Shown one piece after another: positions 8,607 to 17,216 of a stretch of 64,000 nt of DNA. Source of the stretch: Henriciella barbarensis (GTDB taxonomy: Bacteria > Pseudomonadota > Alphaproteobacteria > Caulobacterales > Hyphomonadaceae); NCBI RefSeq assembly GCF_003576345.1, contig NZ_QWGB01000005.1:620001-684000 (forward strand), in the 5' to 3' direction. Numbering within the stretch: the stretch's first letter is position 1; the number at the start of each line of letters is the position of its first letter. The notes beneath the pieces were generated by a model. The model searched no databases, had not been told where the DNA came from, and saw only the letters and a list, made by a program, of their open reading frames with translations. Both the position numbers and the translations under genes were made by a program.

Positions 8607-9122
8607 CTAAAGGACGAGGCTGAACAGGCCTGCAACGACGACAGTATAAAGCAGAACTGCGCCGAGGATCAGGAATATCTGATAGGCACCACCAATGGTC
8701 GATTTGGTCAGAGTAACCGCTTGGTTGACCAGGTCCGGCCAAGTGTAGGAGACGAAGTCGCCCTGCGTCATGATCGCTGTCAGCTTGCCGTGCTCGTCGA
8801 CAATTGGGAGCCTGCGGAACCGCTCATTCGACATTATCCGCAGCCAGTCGATGAGATTGTCATCTTCTTTTGCGACCCGGACCTCAGTGGTCATGATATC
8901 GGACACTTTGGTGTCGAGGGGGCTCTTTTCACCCGCAACGAGCTTTCTCAGAACGTCCCGCTCAGTCACGAGTCCGAGTACCGATCGCTGCGAATCGGTC
9001 ACGACAATCGCGCCGTAATTTCGCTCCGACATCATCTTGACGGCTGAAAGCACGGATTCGTCACGCCCGCAGACAAGTGGGTCCGGCTTTGTTGCATATT
9101 CTACGCGCTCACGAATTTTCAT
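8607..9122 (-). CDS. CBS-domain protein with a C-terminal membrane anchor
   Basis: A 171-residue protein with two CBS repeats (about 10-62 and 72-128; note the paired G-L-V-T-E-R-D-V-L and M-T-Q-G-D-F turns) that normally sense adenine nucleotides. A single hydrophobic helix near 145-170 ends the chain, so the sensor is probably tethered to the inner membrane with CBS in the cytoplasm. The start at 9122 is favoured by AGGA about 8 bases upstream; the frame is open 15 codons further. No channel or enzyme domain is fused and the partner is not evident. It is separated from the radical SAM gene by about 87 bases on the same strand. Confidence 0.85.
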   Translation of the reverse strand: MKIRERVEYATKPDPLVCGRDESVLSAVKMMSERNYGAIVVTDSQRSVLGLVTERDVLRKLVAGEKSPLDTKVSDIMTTEVRVAKEDDNLIDWLRIMSNERFRRLPIVDEHGKLTAIMTQGDFVSYTWPDLVNQAVTLTKSTIGGAYQIFLILGAVLLYTVVVAGLFSLVL

Positions 9123-9241
9123 TGGACTTGTCCTGCTTGCTAAACCGCAGTCAGAAACCTGTGCCAAACATCTAGCGTTTCAAGAAATTCGCTATATTCC
9201 GGAATTGTCGCGTGAGTTCTTCTGAAAACTTGGCGCAACAT

Positions 9242-9315
9242 GCGGGTGTAGCTCAATGGTAGAGCAGAAGCTTCCCAAGCTTAAGACGAGGGTTCGATTC
9301 CCTTCACCCGCTCCA
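9242..9315 (+). tRNA. tRNA-Gly (CCC)
   Basis: 74 nt with encoded CCA. Acceptor GCGGGTG pairs with CACCCGC; D-arm GCTC/GAGC; anticodon loop TTCCCAA gives anticodon CCC; T-arm GAGGG/CCCTT with TTCGATT loop. The first pair of the anticodon stem is a G-A mismatch. Confidence 0.95.
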
Positions 9316-9407
9316 GTGCCTGTCGCCCTGCCTGAATACGAGCCAATTTAACAAATTCGTCGCTTCGGTTTTGCCGACCTTAACCGGTTGGCTGTTAAGC
9401 TTACTGT

Positions 9408-10484
9408 ATGGGCACACGCGTGGACTATCTAGATTTTGCTGAACTGACAGAGGCAGACCGGCTGGCCTGGTCATCCTTTCAGGCGGCTGATCCATGCCTG
9501 TGGAGCCCCTATTTTTCCCATTCCTATGTTGCTGCTGCCGAGATCGCCCGCCCCGGCGTAAAAGTGTTGAAGTTCCATGACGAAGACGAGCCGGTCGCAT
9601 TCTGGCCTGTCAGGCCCGGCCCGCTCGGTACGGCGCGTCCTGTCGGTGGCCCGATGGATGATCTTCACGGAATCGTCGCGTCCCCCGATACGGTATTGGA
9701 TCTTCAGCAACGAAGCGTTGCGCGTCATGTCGGCGGATATGCATTCACGGCCACGCCATCCAATCAGCGGCGCCACGGCCTCAACGGCCAGATGGGCGAC
9801 GGCAATCAAGTCATGGACCTGTCGGCTGGCTATGAGGCCTGGCTGAACGAGCGCCAGACAGCATCATCCAATTTCAGACGTGAGCATCGCAAGGTAGAAG
9901 CGCTTCTGGATGCGCCCGGCACAGTCGTCGCGCATGATGTAACTGATCCTGCAGCCTTCGACCGGCTGCTGGACCTCAAGCAGCTTGCCTACCACCAGTC
10001 AGGCCACTTCCCACTCTTCTCGCTGGACTGGCCGCGCCGACTTCTCGAAACGCTGGCTGAGCGGAAAGCCAGCGATGCGCGGGGGGTGCTATCGACTCTG
10101 CACATTGATGGACAACTCACGGCCATGTCCTACTGCATGCGCTCAGAGCAGGTGATGCATTACTGGTTTCCAGCCTATGAGGACGCGTATTCGAAGCTGA
10201 AGCCCGGCCTCGCGCTCCTGTTCAGCCTTGCGCAATGGAGCGCGGCCAAGGGGATCAAGGAGCTTCATCTCGGTCTCGGCGATACCCGCTATAAGCGCCA
10301 GATGGCGACCTATATGGCACCGGTTCGGGCTGGCACCCTGGCCCTGTCTGGACCCCAAAAGCTCGCGACCTCTGCGGCGATGCTGGCAACGCAGCTGGAG
10401 GGGCGCCACCGTATTTTAAACATCCCGGCAAAGTTTGCCCGCAAATACCACCGGGTCATGCTGGCCGGGGCATTGCGGGCTTGA
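9408..10484 (+). CDS. GNAT-family (CelD/BcsL-like) N-acyltransferase
   Basis: A 358-residue protein resembling the acetyltransferase-like proteins annotated as cellulose biosynthesis protein CelD (PF13480 type). The GNAT_6 domain lies about residues 145-295, with N-F-R-R-E-H-R-K-V at its start and L-K-P-G-L-A-L-L-F-S followed by H-L-G-L-G-D-T-R-Y-K near 285. The Y-K-x-x-M/W segment is common in this group, which acylates polysaccharide or lipid precursors or small amines. No polysaccharide genes are adjacent, so the substrate stays open. Start ATG at 9408 lies 92 bases past tRNA-Gly. It is convergent with ectD. Confidence 0.8.
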   Translation: MGTRVDYLDFAELTEADRLAWSSFQAADPCLWSPYFSHSYVAAAEIARPGVKVLKFHDEDEPVAFWPVRPGPLGTARPVGGPMDDLHGIVASPDTVLDLQQRSVARHVGGYAFTATPSNQRRHGLNGQMGDGNQVMDLSAGYEAWLNERQTASSNFRREHRKVEALLDAPGTVVAHDVTDPAAFDRLLDLKQLAYHQSGHFPLFSLDWPRRLLETLAERKASDARGVLSTLHIDGQLTAMSYCMRSEQVMHYWFPAYEDAYSKLKPGLALLFSLAQWSAAKGIKELHLGLGDTRYKRQMATYMAPVRAGTLALSGPQKLATSAAMLATQLEGRHRILNIPAKFARKYHRVMLAGALRA

Positions 10485-10528
10485 ACTTGCTTGGATAACC
10501 AGACCGCGTGCTGGAACTGCCGCGCGCC

Positions 10529-11455
10529 TTAAGACAATTTGCCAGTCACTCTTGAAAGTGGCGCCAGCGGTTCTTCCACCCGGCGGTGAGCAATGTGCTC
10601 AGGGCGTTCGGATCTTGCGCCGAAGGGTGCTTTCAGACGGTTTGACCAAGCGTTGAACACGAAGAAGGCGTTCATCCGCTCAAACGGTGTTATGTTACCG
10701 TTCGAAGCGTGCAGCGTATTGCAGTCGAAGATCACGACCGAACCTGCCTTTGGCGCCGGGGCGACGATGCCGCCCTTGTCGACCAGCTCTGCGATGGAAT
10801 CTGCATCCGGGATGCCAGTTTCCTGACGCTTCAGCGAAGACTTGTAATTGTCATCCGGCGTTTCACCGACGCACGAAATGAACGTCTCATGGCTACCCGG
10901 GACAAACATGACCGGACCAGCCTGCGGGTGGTTGTCGGTCAGCATCACGGACATGGAAAGCGCGCGCATATTCGGCATGCCGTCCTCTGCGTGCCAGGTT
11001 TCAAAGTCAGAGTGCCAGTAGAATTCCTTACCCTTGAAGGCCGGCTTATAGTTGAGGCGCGACTGATGGATGTAGACCTCATCATCGAGGATGTAGCGTG
11101 CAACGTCCGCCAGTCGTGGGTCGCGGGCAACGACATCGAAGTCACTGGTCTGGCGGTGAATGGCGAAAACGGACCGCACCGCGCCGCTATCCCGCTCTGA
11201 AATCACCGTTTCGTCGGCCAGGCTGTCTGGGTAGTCGCGCATCTCATTCGCGGTACCGCGCATGCGGGCAACTTCCTTTGGGGAGAATACGTCCTCCAGT
11301 ACGATGAAACCGTCACGCTCGAAATCACGGATGAGGGACGGGTCGATCGGTGGATTGGTCTTGCCGTCGGCGTAGACGACCTTGTCGCGGCGAGCGATCT
11401 GCTCAGGTTTCGTGCTCAGCCTAGTGGTGTATTTGTCCTCGTGTACCTGTTGCAT
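10529..11455 (-). CDS. ectD: ectoine hydroxylase
   Basis: A 308-residue non-heme Fe(II)/2-oxoglutarate dioxygenase of the PhyH family. It carries the EctD-specific stretch F-Y-W-H-S-D-F-E-T-W-H-A-E-D-G-M-P (146-161). The iron ligands H148, D150 and H249 and the 2-oxoglutarate arginine R260 fall almost exactly where they do in characterised EctD enzymes. It hydroxylates ectoine to 5-hydroxyectoine, a compatible solute made in the cytoplasm under salt or heat stress. No ectABC genes or ectoine transporter are in the window, so the substrate must come from genes elsewhere or from uptake. The 253 bases upstream hold no gene. Confidence 0.9.
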   Translation of the reverse strand: MQQVHEDKYTTRLSTKPEQIARRDKVVYADGKTNPPIDPSLIRDFERDGFIVLEDVFSPKEVARMRGTANEMRDYPDSLADETVISERDSGAVRSVFAIHRQTSDFDVVARDPRLADVARYILDDEVYIHQSRLNYKPAFKGKEFYWHSDFETWHAEDGMPNMRALSMSVMLTDNHPQAGPVMFVPGSHETFISCVGETPDDNYKSSLKRQETGIPDADSIAELVDKGGIVAPAPKAGSVVIFDCNTLHASNGNITPFERMNAFFVFNAWSNRLKAPFGARSERPEHIAHRRVEEPLAPLSRVTGKLS

Positions 11456-11708
11456 GGCTAATCGTTCTGACCTCTTGTTTCGCGGGCGCTTTCTGCACCG
11501 GTTCTCGATCTGGATGGCGGTTCATGCCGCTCATCTGGTCGCACCTACGCAGGGCCACACTCATAGGTTGCAAGAAAATTCCACGATTAATCCTAATCTT
11601 AATCGAGGTTATGCAGACACGCCGCTCCATGCGCGCAACCGTGCGATGTACGCCCCCATGCAGGCAAGACGCTGGACGCGCGGGCGCTTCTCCGTCAAAA
11701 GGCGCCCG

Positions 11709-12326
11709 ATGAGCCCAGAGATCCTCACCGCATTTGCCGACCGGTTCGGCGTGTTTGTCTTCGCCATTTCTGGCGGCGTGCTTGCCGTGCGCAAGGAAAT
11801 GGACCTGCTTGGCGTTATCGTCCTGGCGTTTCTGCCCGCGATCGGCGGCGGTACGATGCGTGACCTGTTGCTTGGTGCGCCGGTCTTCTGGCTATCTGAT
11901 ACGCTCACCCTGGTGCTGGCGATTGCGGGCGGGCTGACCGCCTTCCTGTTCTACCGCTTTGTAAGCCAGTTTCGTGCGCTTCGATGGCCTGACGCGGTGG
12001 GCATGTCCCTCTTTGCCGTGACGGGCGCGGCCAAAGCCATGTCGCTCGGCCACGGCTTCATCGTCGTCGTTATCATGGGAGCCATCACGGCGAGCGCGGG
12101 CGGCCTGCTGCGAGATGTGATCGCGAATGAAGAGCCGCTGGTGCTGAAGGAAGGGGAGCTCTATGCGACCTGCGCGCTGGCTGGCTCTGCGGTCTATTTC
12201 GGCGCGATTTCGCTGGGCGCACCGGAGGCGATTGCCTTCGCTGCCGGCATGGCGACAGCTTTCATCTCCCGGGCCATGGCCATCATATTCGGCATCAAGC
12301 TCCCCCGCGCCAAGGGCAAGCTCTGA
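11709..12326 (+). CDS. TRIC/UPF0126 family membrane protein
   Basis: A 205-residue inner-membrane protein with about seven hydrophobic helices arranged as two similar halves. Each half carries the family glycine-rich R-D motif: A-I-G-G-G-T-M-R-D-L (about 45-54) and A-S-A-G-G-L-L-R-D-V (about 130-139), the marks of bacterial trimeric intracellular cation channels (YadS/YicG). It would be a monovalent cation channel or pore. The frame opens at 11382, but the upstream part is antisense to ectD; the ATG at 11709 begins the first helix. It is convergent with the alpha/beta hydrolase gene. Confidence 0.9.
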   Translation: MSPEILTAFADRFGVFVFAISGGVLAVRKEMDLLGVIVLAFLPAIGGGTMRDLLLGAPVFWLSDTLTLVLAIAGGLTAFLFYRFVSQFRALRWPDAVGMSLFAVTGAAKAMSLGHGFIVVVIMGAITASAGGLLRDVIANEEPLVLKEGELYATCALAGSAVYFGAISLGAPEAIAFAAGMATAFISRAMAIIFGIKLPRAKGKL

Positions 12327-12393
12327 ACGGCCCCACCAGGGTTGATGTGTTCCAGTTCAAGCCGACCCGTCACGCGATCGGGGCAGATCTAGC

Positions 12394-13263
12394 TTAAAGG
12401 AAGTCCTGCAGCGTCTCGATGAAGAGGTCGAACTGGTCATGGTGCAGCCAGTGGCCTGCTTCGGGGAACATCTTCACATCGGCACGTTTGAAATGCTGGA
12501 TGCGGCCATCTTCTGCCGGGTTCGACGCCCAACTTTTCTCGCCATAGAGCAGGAGCGTCGGACAGCTGATATTCGACCAAAGCTCGGCGACCTGCTCATG
12601 CGTGATGTCGACCGATTCCCACACGCGCAGGTAGTTATCGAATTTCCAGGAATAGGTGCCGTCCTCATTACGTGCGATGCCATTGATTGTGAGGTGGCGC
12701 GCCTGTTCCGCGGTGAGGAAGCTGTTTTCTTCCTTCATGCGGGCATAGGCCTGCTCGAGTGAGTCGTAGCGCTTTGGCTGGCGTCCGGCGAGGCCGCGCT
12801 TGTCATCAATCATCTTGCGAAAGTGGTCCTGCCAGGGCGTTTTCCGGCGCTCTTCCAGACGGCTCGGGCTTGGCCCCAACCCTTCGATCGCGACGATCTT
12901 GCGAACATTCTCCGGATAAAGGCCGGTATAACGCAAGCAAATATTCCCGCCGAGCGAATGCGAAACGATGGTGACAGGCGCAAGCTTCAACTGGTGAATC
13001 AGCTGAGCAAGGTCGTAGATATACGCCTGCATGTTGTAATTGCCTTCAGGCGACCAGGCACTGTCGCCATGGCCGCGAAGGTCCGGCGCGATGACGTGCC
13101 AGTCCTTGCGGAGCGCCTCTGCCGTCCAGTCCCAGCTGCGGCAATGGTCGCGCCCGCCATGCACCAGGAGAAGCGGCGGCGCATCTTCATTGCCCCAGTC
13201 GGCATAGTGCAGCTTGAGGCGTTGCGAGAAATAGGTGTGCGAGGTCGGGCCGAGAAGAGTCAT
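12394..13263 (-). CDS. alpha/beta hydrolase
   Basis: A 289-residue soluble hydrolase. The nucleophile elbow is S-H-S-L-G-G with Ser103; the oxyanion segment is L-V-H-G-G-R-D-H (34-40); the acidic/His part is near the end, with His271 in E-A-G-H-W-L. The D-L-R-G-H-G-D-S motif at 61-68 is standard for this family. Esterase, lactonase or epoxide hydrolase activity cannot be told apart. Its ATG overlaps the rlmB stop (ATGA), so the two are translationally coupled, a pairing that does not by itself suggest a function. Confidence 0.88.
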   Translation of the reverse strand: MTLLGPTSHTYFSQRLKLHYADWGNEDAPPLLLVHGGRDHCRSWDWTAEALRKDWHVIAPDLRGHGDSAWSPEGNYNMQAYIYDLAQLIHQLKLAPVTIVSHSLGGNICLRYTGLYPENVRKIVAIEGLGPSPSRLEERRKTPWQDHFRKMIDDKRGLAGRQPKRYDSLEQAYARMKEENSFLTAEQARHLTINGIARNEDGTYSWKFDNYLRVWESVDITHEQVAELWSNISCPTLLLYGEKSWASNPAEDGRIQHFKRADVKMFPEAGHWLHHDQFDLFIETLQDFL

Positions 13264-14033
13264 CAGAGCTGTTTTGACCGCATCGCTTCATAGAAGGCAA
13301 TGGCTGCCGCATTGGAAACGTTGAGGCTTTCCATGCCGGGCACCATCGGGATGCGTGCCAGCGTTGCGCACGCCTTCGCCACCGCCGGGCGGAGACCTGA
13401 TCCTTCGGCCCCCATCACGAAAGCGACCTTGCCTGCGCCGCTGACAGAAGCGGAAAGCTGTTCCATCCCCTCACCAGCAAGACCCACCGTATGATACCCC
13501 GCCGCGCCCAGGGCATCGAGCGCGCGGGCAATATTCACGACGCGGATTTCCTCGATCGTCTCGATGGCACCTGCCGCAGATTTGGCGACCACACCGGTTA
13601 GCGGGGGCGTATGGCGGGTCTGCAGCACGAGACCGCCCACACCGAATGCGGCCGCCGACCGGAAGATAGCGCCGAGATTATGCGGATCCGAAATCTGGTC
13701 GAGAACACAGAGCGTGTCAGGGGCGTCAGGACGATTAATCACGTCTTCGAGTGCAGATGGTTCGGCCGGTTCAACCTTTATGGCGATACCCTGATGGACC
13801 GCGCCGGGCGGCAGCAATTTGCTGAGCGTCTTCTGGTCCATGACCTCAAAGCCCGTAAGCCCCGTCCGCTTGGCCGCATTCTCTGTCGCGACCCAGCGCA
13901 GAATGACCCTGTTCTTGTTGGAAATTGCGGCTTCGACGGCATGCTGACCCCAGAGCCAGAGCGGCTCATTTGGGTCTGGTGCAGATCGCGCTGCAAATCG
14001 CCGTTTCTCATGGTTGCGTGGAATGGGCTTCAT
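13263..14033 (-). CDS. rlmB: 23S rRNA (guanosine-2'-O-)-methyltransferase RlmB/TrmH family
   Basis: A 256-residue SPOUT methyltransferase. An N-terminal substrate-binding domain (about 24-90, starting W-L-W-G-Q-H-A-V-E-A-A) precedes the SpoU domain with motif 1 D-P-H-N-L-G-A-I-F-R-S-A, motif 2 V-M-G-A-E-G-S-G-L-R and motif 3 S-L-N-V-S-N-A-A-A-I. These form the knotted SAM site. The most likely target is G2251 of 23S rRNA as for RlmB, but other TrmH-like targets are possible. The first 20 residues are basic. It begins 98 bases upstream of tRNA-Tyr, which is on the opposite strand. Confidence 0.9.
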   Translation of the reverse strand: MKPIPRNHEKRRFAARSAPDPNEPLWLWGQHAVEAAISNKNRVILRWVATENAAKRTGLTGFEVMDQKTLSKLLPPGAVHQGIAIKVEPAEPSALEDVINRPDAPDTLCVLDQISDPHNLGAIFRSAAAFGVGGLVLQTRHTPPLTGVVAKSAAGAIETIEEIRVVNIARALDALGAAGYHTVGLAGEGMEQLSASVSGAGKVAFVMGAEGSGLRPAVAKACATLARIPMVPGMESLNVSNAAAIAFYEAMRSKQL

Positions 14034-14131
14034 CCCTATAAAGCGCGCTTCGGAGCGGCCGGGTTGTCGATGACAGCCTTTTGACGCTCCGATCCGGCAG
14101 CGTCAATTACCGACGCTGCAAGGCAATCCCT

Positions 14132-14216
14132 GGAGGGGTGGCCGAGTGGTTAAAGGCAGCAGACTGTAAATCTGCCCGCATAGCGTACACAGGTTCGAAT
14201 CCTGTCCCCTCCACCA
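14132..14216 (+). tRNA. tRNA-Tyr (GTA)
   Basis: 85 nt with encoded CCA, class II with a long variable arm. Acceptor GGAGGGG pairs with CCCCTCC; anticodon stem CAGAC... with loop CTGTAAA gives GTA; T-arm ACAGG/CCTGT with TTCGAAT. Confidence 0.95.
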
Positions 14217-14463
14217 TTTCCCTTTCCAAGATTTTGGGTATGCGATTCCGACCGAGCACGGGTTGGCGCATGGAAAAAGTCCTCACCTAAAACAGGATAT
14301 AGCGCATTTCACGGGATCGCTTCCGACTGAAATTGCGCTCATTCCATCTGAGCGGCTTTTGCGCCCGTTGGTAAGACTGTTGGTATCCGGGCGCCGAAAC
14401 CTGAAGGATACCGTGGCGCCGCGTTGCACGCTTCGACCTACGCACCAAACCCAAAAGGGATTT

Positions 14464-15321
14464 TCAAGCTGATTGTTCTGCCGCTTGAGCTTGAAGGGAT
14501 TTCCGAAGTGTTTCGGCGAAATCGCTTAGCTCATCGTATGTCAGGATGGTCACGCGGGAACTTTGCGCAAGCTGCTGAGCCGATATAGTATAACCTACCT
14601 TGCAGACCACGAGCGCCATATCGGCACCGTAAAAGGTTTTCGCTGCATGAACCTCTTGGACAGCCTTATTGCCGACTTTGCCCGCGTAGAGCTTGCATTG
14701 CACGACCACCTTAAGCTGTTTGTATTGCGCAATAACATCAGCACCTTGATCACCCGATCCTTGAGTTGTCCAAGCCGCCCATCCCTGTTTCTTGAAAGCT
14801 GATGCACACAGAACTTCAAAATCCAGAGGAGTAATGCCTTCTGGAACGTTCCGCGAAATATCGCGCTTTGCGCCGTGCTCCGCTACGCGGTCGTCCAACA
14901 ACCTCTTCATAACATCGCTCACGTTGGCCTTGGCTACGGCCTTAGTTTCTTGCGCGGAAAGTTTCGGGAGAACCACTTTGTCGAAAAAATGCTGTACTTC
15001 GCGGTTCCAATCCTTTGCATCTACAACGCCATAGCGATCTTGCCGGACTAGCGTATGGCGCCGATCGGCCAAAGTGTCGATGTGATCGTTGACCGTACTG
15101 GCGATCAGTCGCTCTGCGCTTGCCAAAGCTTTCTCCTGGCGAGCCTCAAGCGCTCGGCCTTCAGCCGATTTCCACGCCAAGCGGATTGCCAGGGCAATGG
15201 CGGCGCCGAGAAAGATAAATATCCCCCCTCCCCTCGTTCCGTCGAACAACGTCAGAATGAGGCCCCCAATCATAGCCGCAGCAAATTTTGCTATGATTTC
15301 ACTCTCGGACTCTTTCGCCAT
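14464..15321 (-). CDS. membrane-anchored Mrr-type restriction endonuclease-like protein
   Basis: A 285-residue protein with two N-terminal hydrophobic segments (about 11-26 and 32-49), a helical linker (50-130), and a C-terminal Mrr_cat domain (about 160-262). The PD-(D/E)xK residues are visible as G-D-Q-G-A-D-V-I-A (Asp195) and V-V-Q-C-K (Gln208, Lys210), the Mrr-type Q-x-K form. Such proteins cut modified or foreign DNA, or act in DNA repair; the membrane anchor is seen in a subset. No methyltransferase or specificity subunit is near, so a classical restriction-modification system is unlikely. Start at 15321 has AGAGAGG about 6 bases upstream. It lies in a stretch between two tRNA genes. 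Confidence 0.85.
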   Translation of the reverse strand: MAKESESEIIAKFAAAMIGGLILTLFDGTRGGGIFIFLGAAIALAIRLAWKSAEGRALEARQEKALASAERLIASTVNDHIDTLADRRHTLVRQDRYGVVDAKDWNREVQHFFDKVVLPKLSAQETKAVAKANVSDVMKRLLDDRVAEHGAKRDISRNVPEGITPLDFEVLCASAFKKQGWAAWTTQGSGDQGADVIAQYKQLKVVVQCKLYAGKVGNKAVQEVHAAKTFYGADMALVVCKVGYTISAQQLAQSSRVTILTYDELSDFAETLRKSLQAQAAEQSA

Positions 15322-15383
15322 AGAAGCCTCTCTGCGCGATCACCAAAGCATCCCATTCGGGAGGACGTTGTGCGCATTCGATC

Positions 15384-15399
15384 TGCAATGTCTATTGCA
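15384..15399. promoter_or_regulatory. TGCAAT-N4-ATTGCA dyad upstream of the Mrr-like gene
   Basis: A perfect 6-bp inverted repeat with a 4-base spacer, 63 bases before the Mrr-like start codon on the minus strand. It could be an operator for that gene; no regulator gene is adjacent and the call rests on symmetry and position only. Confidence 0.3.
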
Positions 15400-15812
15400 G
15401 AACAAACTTGAGAAAGAGAAGAGAGACCTTCCTTTCGATTGCCATGAATGCGGTCTTTTCTAACTACCTTTATCGCATTGGCGGGCCGTCTGGCTTTGGC
15501 TTCCTCTGGGCCGGTGCGCCTCGCGGGGGTTGGCGCTGAGCCCCGGTATTCGACCGTTTTCGCTGAAATTCGGCTGAGACGATTTGCGCTCGAACCGGTG
15601 AAACCCGCTCGTCACATGAAGCACGCTCAAGGCTGCGCGCCTCTTCGGTTTTTCCGTATCGCGGCTCTGCCACTCACATGGATCGCGCTCAGGGCTGCGG
15701 GTCAGCATTTGCCCCCGAAGCCACACAGGACGCATTCGGGCCCCACTGCCATCCGCGTGCCTCTTCACTTGCATCGCGCCGCGCCCCGAAGTATCTCGTG
15801 GCCTTCTGGCGC
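15400..15812. other. intergenic stretch without a convincing gene
   Basis: Together with 15322-15383 this makes about 490 bases between the Mrr-like gene and tRNA-Gly(TCC). Frames of up to 129 codons are open on both strands, but they are rich in Arg, Pro and Ser, lack a Shine-Dalgarno and resemble no family. The only structure seen is an imperfect direct repeat (15612-15640 and 15674-15702) built on TCACATG...CGCTCA.GGCTGCG. Confidence 0.5.
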
Positions 15813-15886
15813 GCGGATATAGCACAATGGTAGTGCAGCAGCCTTCCAAGCTGAGGATGCGGGTTCGATTCCCGCTATCCGCTCCA
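15813..15886 (+). tRNA. tRNA-Gly (TCC)
   Basis: 74 nt with encoded CCA. Acceptor GCGGATA pairs with TATCCGC; anticodon loop CTTCCAA gives TCC; T-arm GCGGG/CCCGC. It is convergent with tRNA-Arg 26 bases away. Confidence 0.95.
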
Positions 15887-15912
15887 GATGCCCCACCGAC
15901 AATTTGAAAGAA

Positions 15913-15989
15913 TGGCGCACCTAACAGGATTCGAACCTGTGACCTCTGCCTTCGGAGGGCAGCGCTCTATCCAGCTGAGCTATAGGTGC
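15913..15989 (-). tRNA. tRNA-Arg (CCG)
   Basis: 77 nt on the minus strand with encoded CCA. Acceptor GCACCTA pairs with TAGGTGC; anticodon loop CTCCGAA gives CCG; T-arm ACAGG/CCTGT with TTCGAAT. Confidence 0.95.
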
Positions 15990-16130
15990 GTTGCCACACC
16001 CTCTATGCGAAGCGGGCCAGAGGTGCAATCTTTGCGAAACACGCCAAATCAGCTTTGTAGCGGTGGCGACTGGCATATAAGCAGGCCCGCCACCCAGATC
16101 GCAGGCCGCCCTTCGGAGGAGAGAACCCGT

Positions 16131-17180
16131 ATGAGCCGCAGCTTCCATTTCGTTTCAGGCCTCAGCGCCGTTGCCCTTGCCGCACTCGCGGCCTGCAGTC
16201 CGTCAGGCAGTGACGACACTGATACCGCTGAAGAGCCGGCCGTTGTCGAAACCGGCACGGGCGCTGAAGACGCAAGCCCCGAAAGCTCTGCTGAGTATCG
16301 ATCACGAGATGAGTTGCTGGCAGAGTTCGATGAAGCCCTCCAGCGCGCACAGGCGACGAATGGCGACGGCTCGCCCGCGATCTGGACCATGTCGGACGAT
16401 GACACCACGGTTCATATCTTCGGCACTGTTCACCTGATGCGCCCGGACCTTGAATGGCGCACGGACGAGTTCACCGAAAAGTTCAACGAGGCCGATATTC
16501 TGGTCCTCGAACTCGACATGGTCAGCGAGGAAGGCCAGCAGGCCGTGGCCCGCGACTTCCTCTCACGCGGTTTTTATGGGGATGGACGCACCCTCAGCAA
16601 TGAGTTGCCAGCCCCGGTGCTGGCTGCATTTGAGAGCGCGCTGTCCGGCCTCAGCCTTCCTGTCTCCGCTTTCGACCCGATGGAGCCCTGGATGGCGGCG
16701 GTGAACCTTTCGGTGTTGCAGCTTCAGTCTGACGGCTTCGACCCGAATGCCGGCATTGAGCAGATCCTGATTGCCGACGCGGAAGCGGCCGGTAAGGAAT
16801 TCGCCTTCCTTGAAACCGCCGCCGATCAGGCCGCGATCTTTGATGAGCTGCCCGAGGACACGCAGGCGGCCTATCTCTACGAGACGTCAATCACACTGGT
16901 CGACACCAGCCGCACTCTCGACCAGGTCGTCGATGAGTGGCGGGACGGCGATGTCGAGGGCCTCGGCGTACTGGTCGCCAATCCGGATACGGGCGGCGGC
17001 GACGGCATCTATGACGCCCTGTTCGTTGAGCGGAACGAAAACTGGGTGCCTCAGATCGAAGGCTTCCTTGATGATGTCGAGGGCACCGTTTTCGTTGCGG
17101 TTGGCGCCGGCCACCTTGCAGGGCCTGACAGCGTCATCACCCTTCTGCGCGACAAGGGTTATGAGATCGAAGGGCCTTAA
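16131..17180 (+). CDS. TraB/GumN family lipoprotein
   Basis: A 349-residue protein. A lipoprotein signal ends in the lipobox A-A-C (Cys22), followed by an acidic, Ser/Thr-rich linker to about residue 60. The TraB/GumN domain (about 80-345) shows both family His motifs: I-F-G-T-V-H-L-M-R near 95 and V-A-V-G-A-G-H-L-A-G-P-D near 320. These are shared with the metal-dependent Tiki proteases, so a periplasmic membrane-tethered hydrolase is plausible, but bacterial members are not characterised well. ATG at 16131 has GGAGGA 9 bases upstream; the upstream open frame crosses tRNA-Arg and is discarded. It is convergent with ycgN. Confidence 0.88.
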   Translation: MSRSFHFVSGLSAVALAALAACSPSGSDDTDTAEEPAVVETGTGAEDASPESSAEYRSRDELLAEFDEALQRAQATNGDGSPAIWTMSDDDTTVHIFGTVHLMRPDLEWRTDEFTEKFNEADILVLELDMVSEEGQQAVARDFLSRGFYGDGRTLSNELPAPVLAAFESALSGLSLPVSAFDPMEPWMAAVNLSVLQLQSDGFDPNAGIEQILIADAEAAGKEFAFLETAADQAAIFDELPEDTQAAYLYETSITLVDTSRTLDQVVDEWRDGDVEGLGVLVANPDTGGGDGIYDALFVERNENWVPQIEGFLDDVEGTVFVAVGAGHLAGPDSVITLLRDKGYEIEGP

Positions 17181-17216
17181 GCTCTCGTTGAAATTTGGCA
17201 CCTGCCGGACCGGCAA

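Noticed and set aside
15448-15849. Frames of up to 129 codons on both strands in the noncoding stretch
   Set aside because: Arg/Pro/Ser-rich, no ribosome sites, one overlaps tRNA-Gly(TCC); no basis for a gene.
14132-15886. Integrated genomic island between the tRNA genes
   Set aside because: No integrase gene and no copy of the tRNA-Tyr or tRNA-Gly 3' end was found as a second attachment site.
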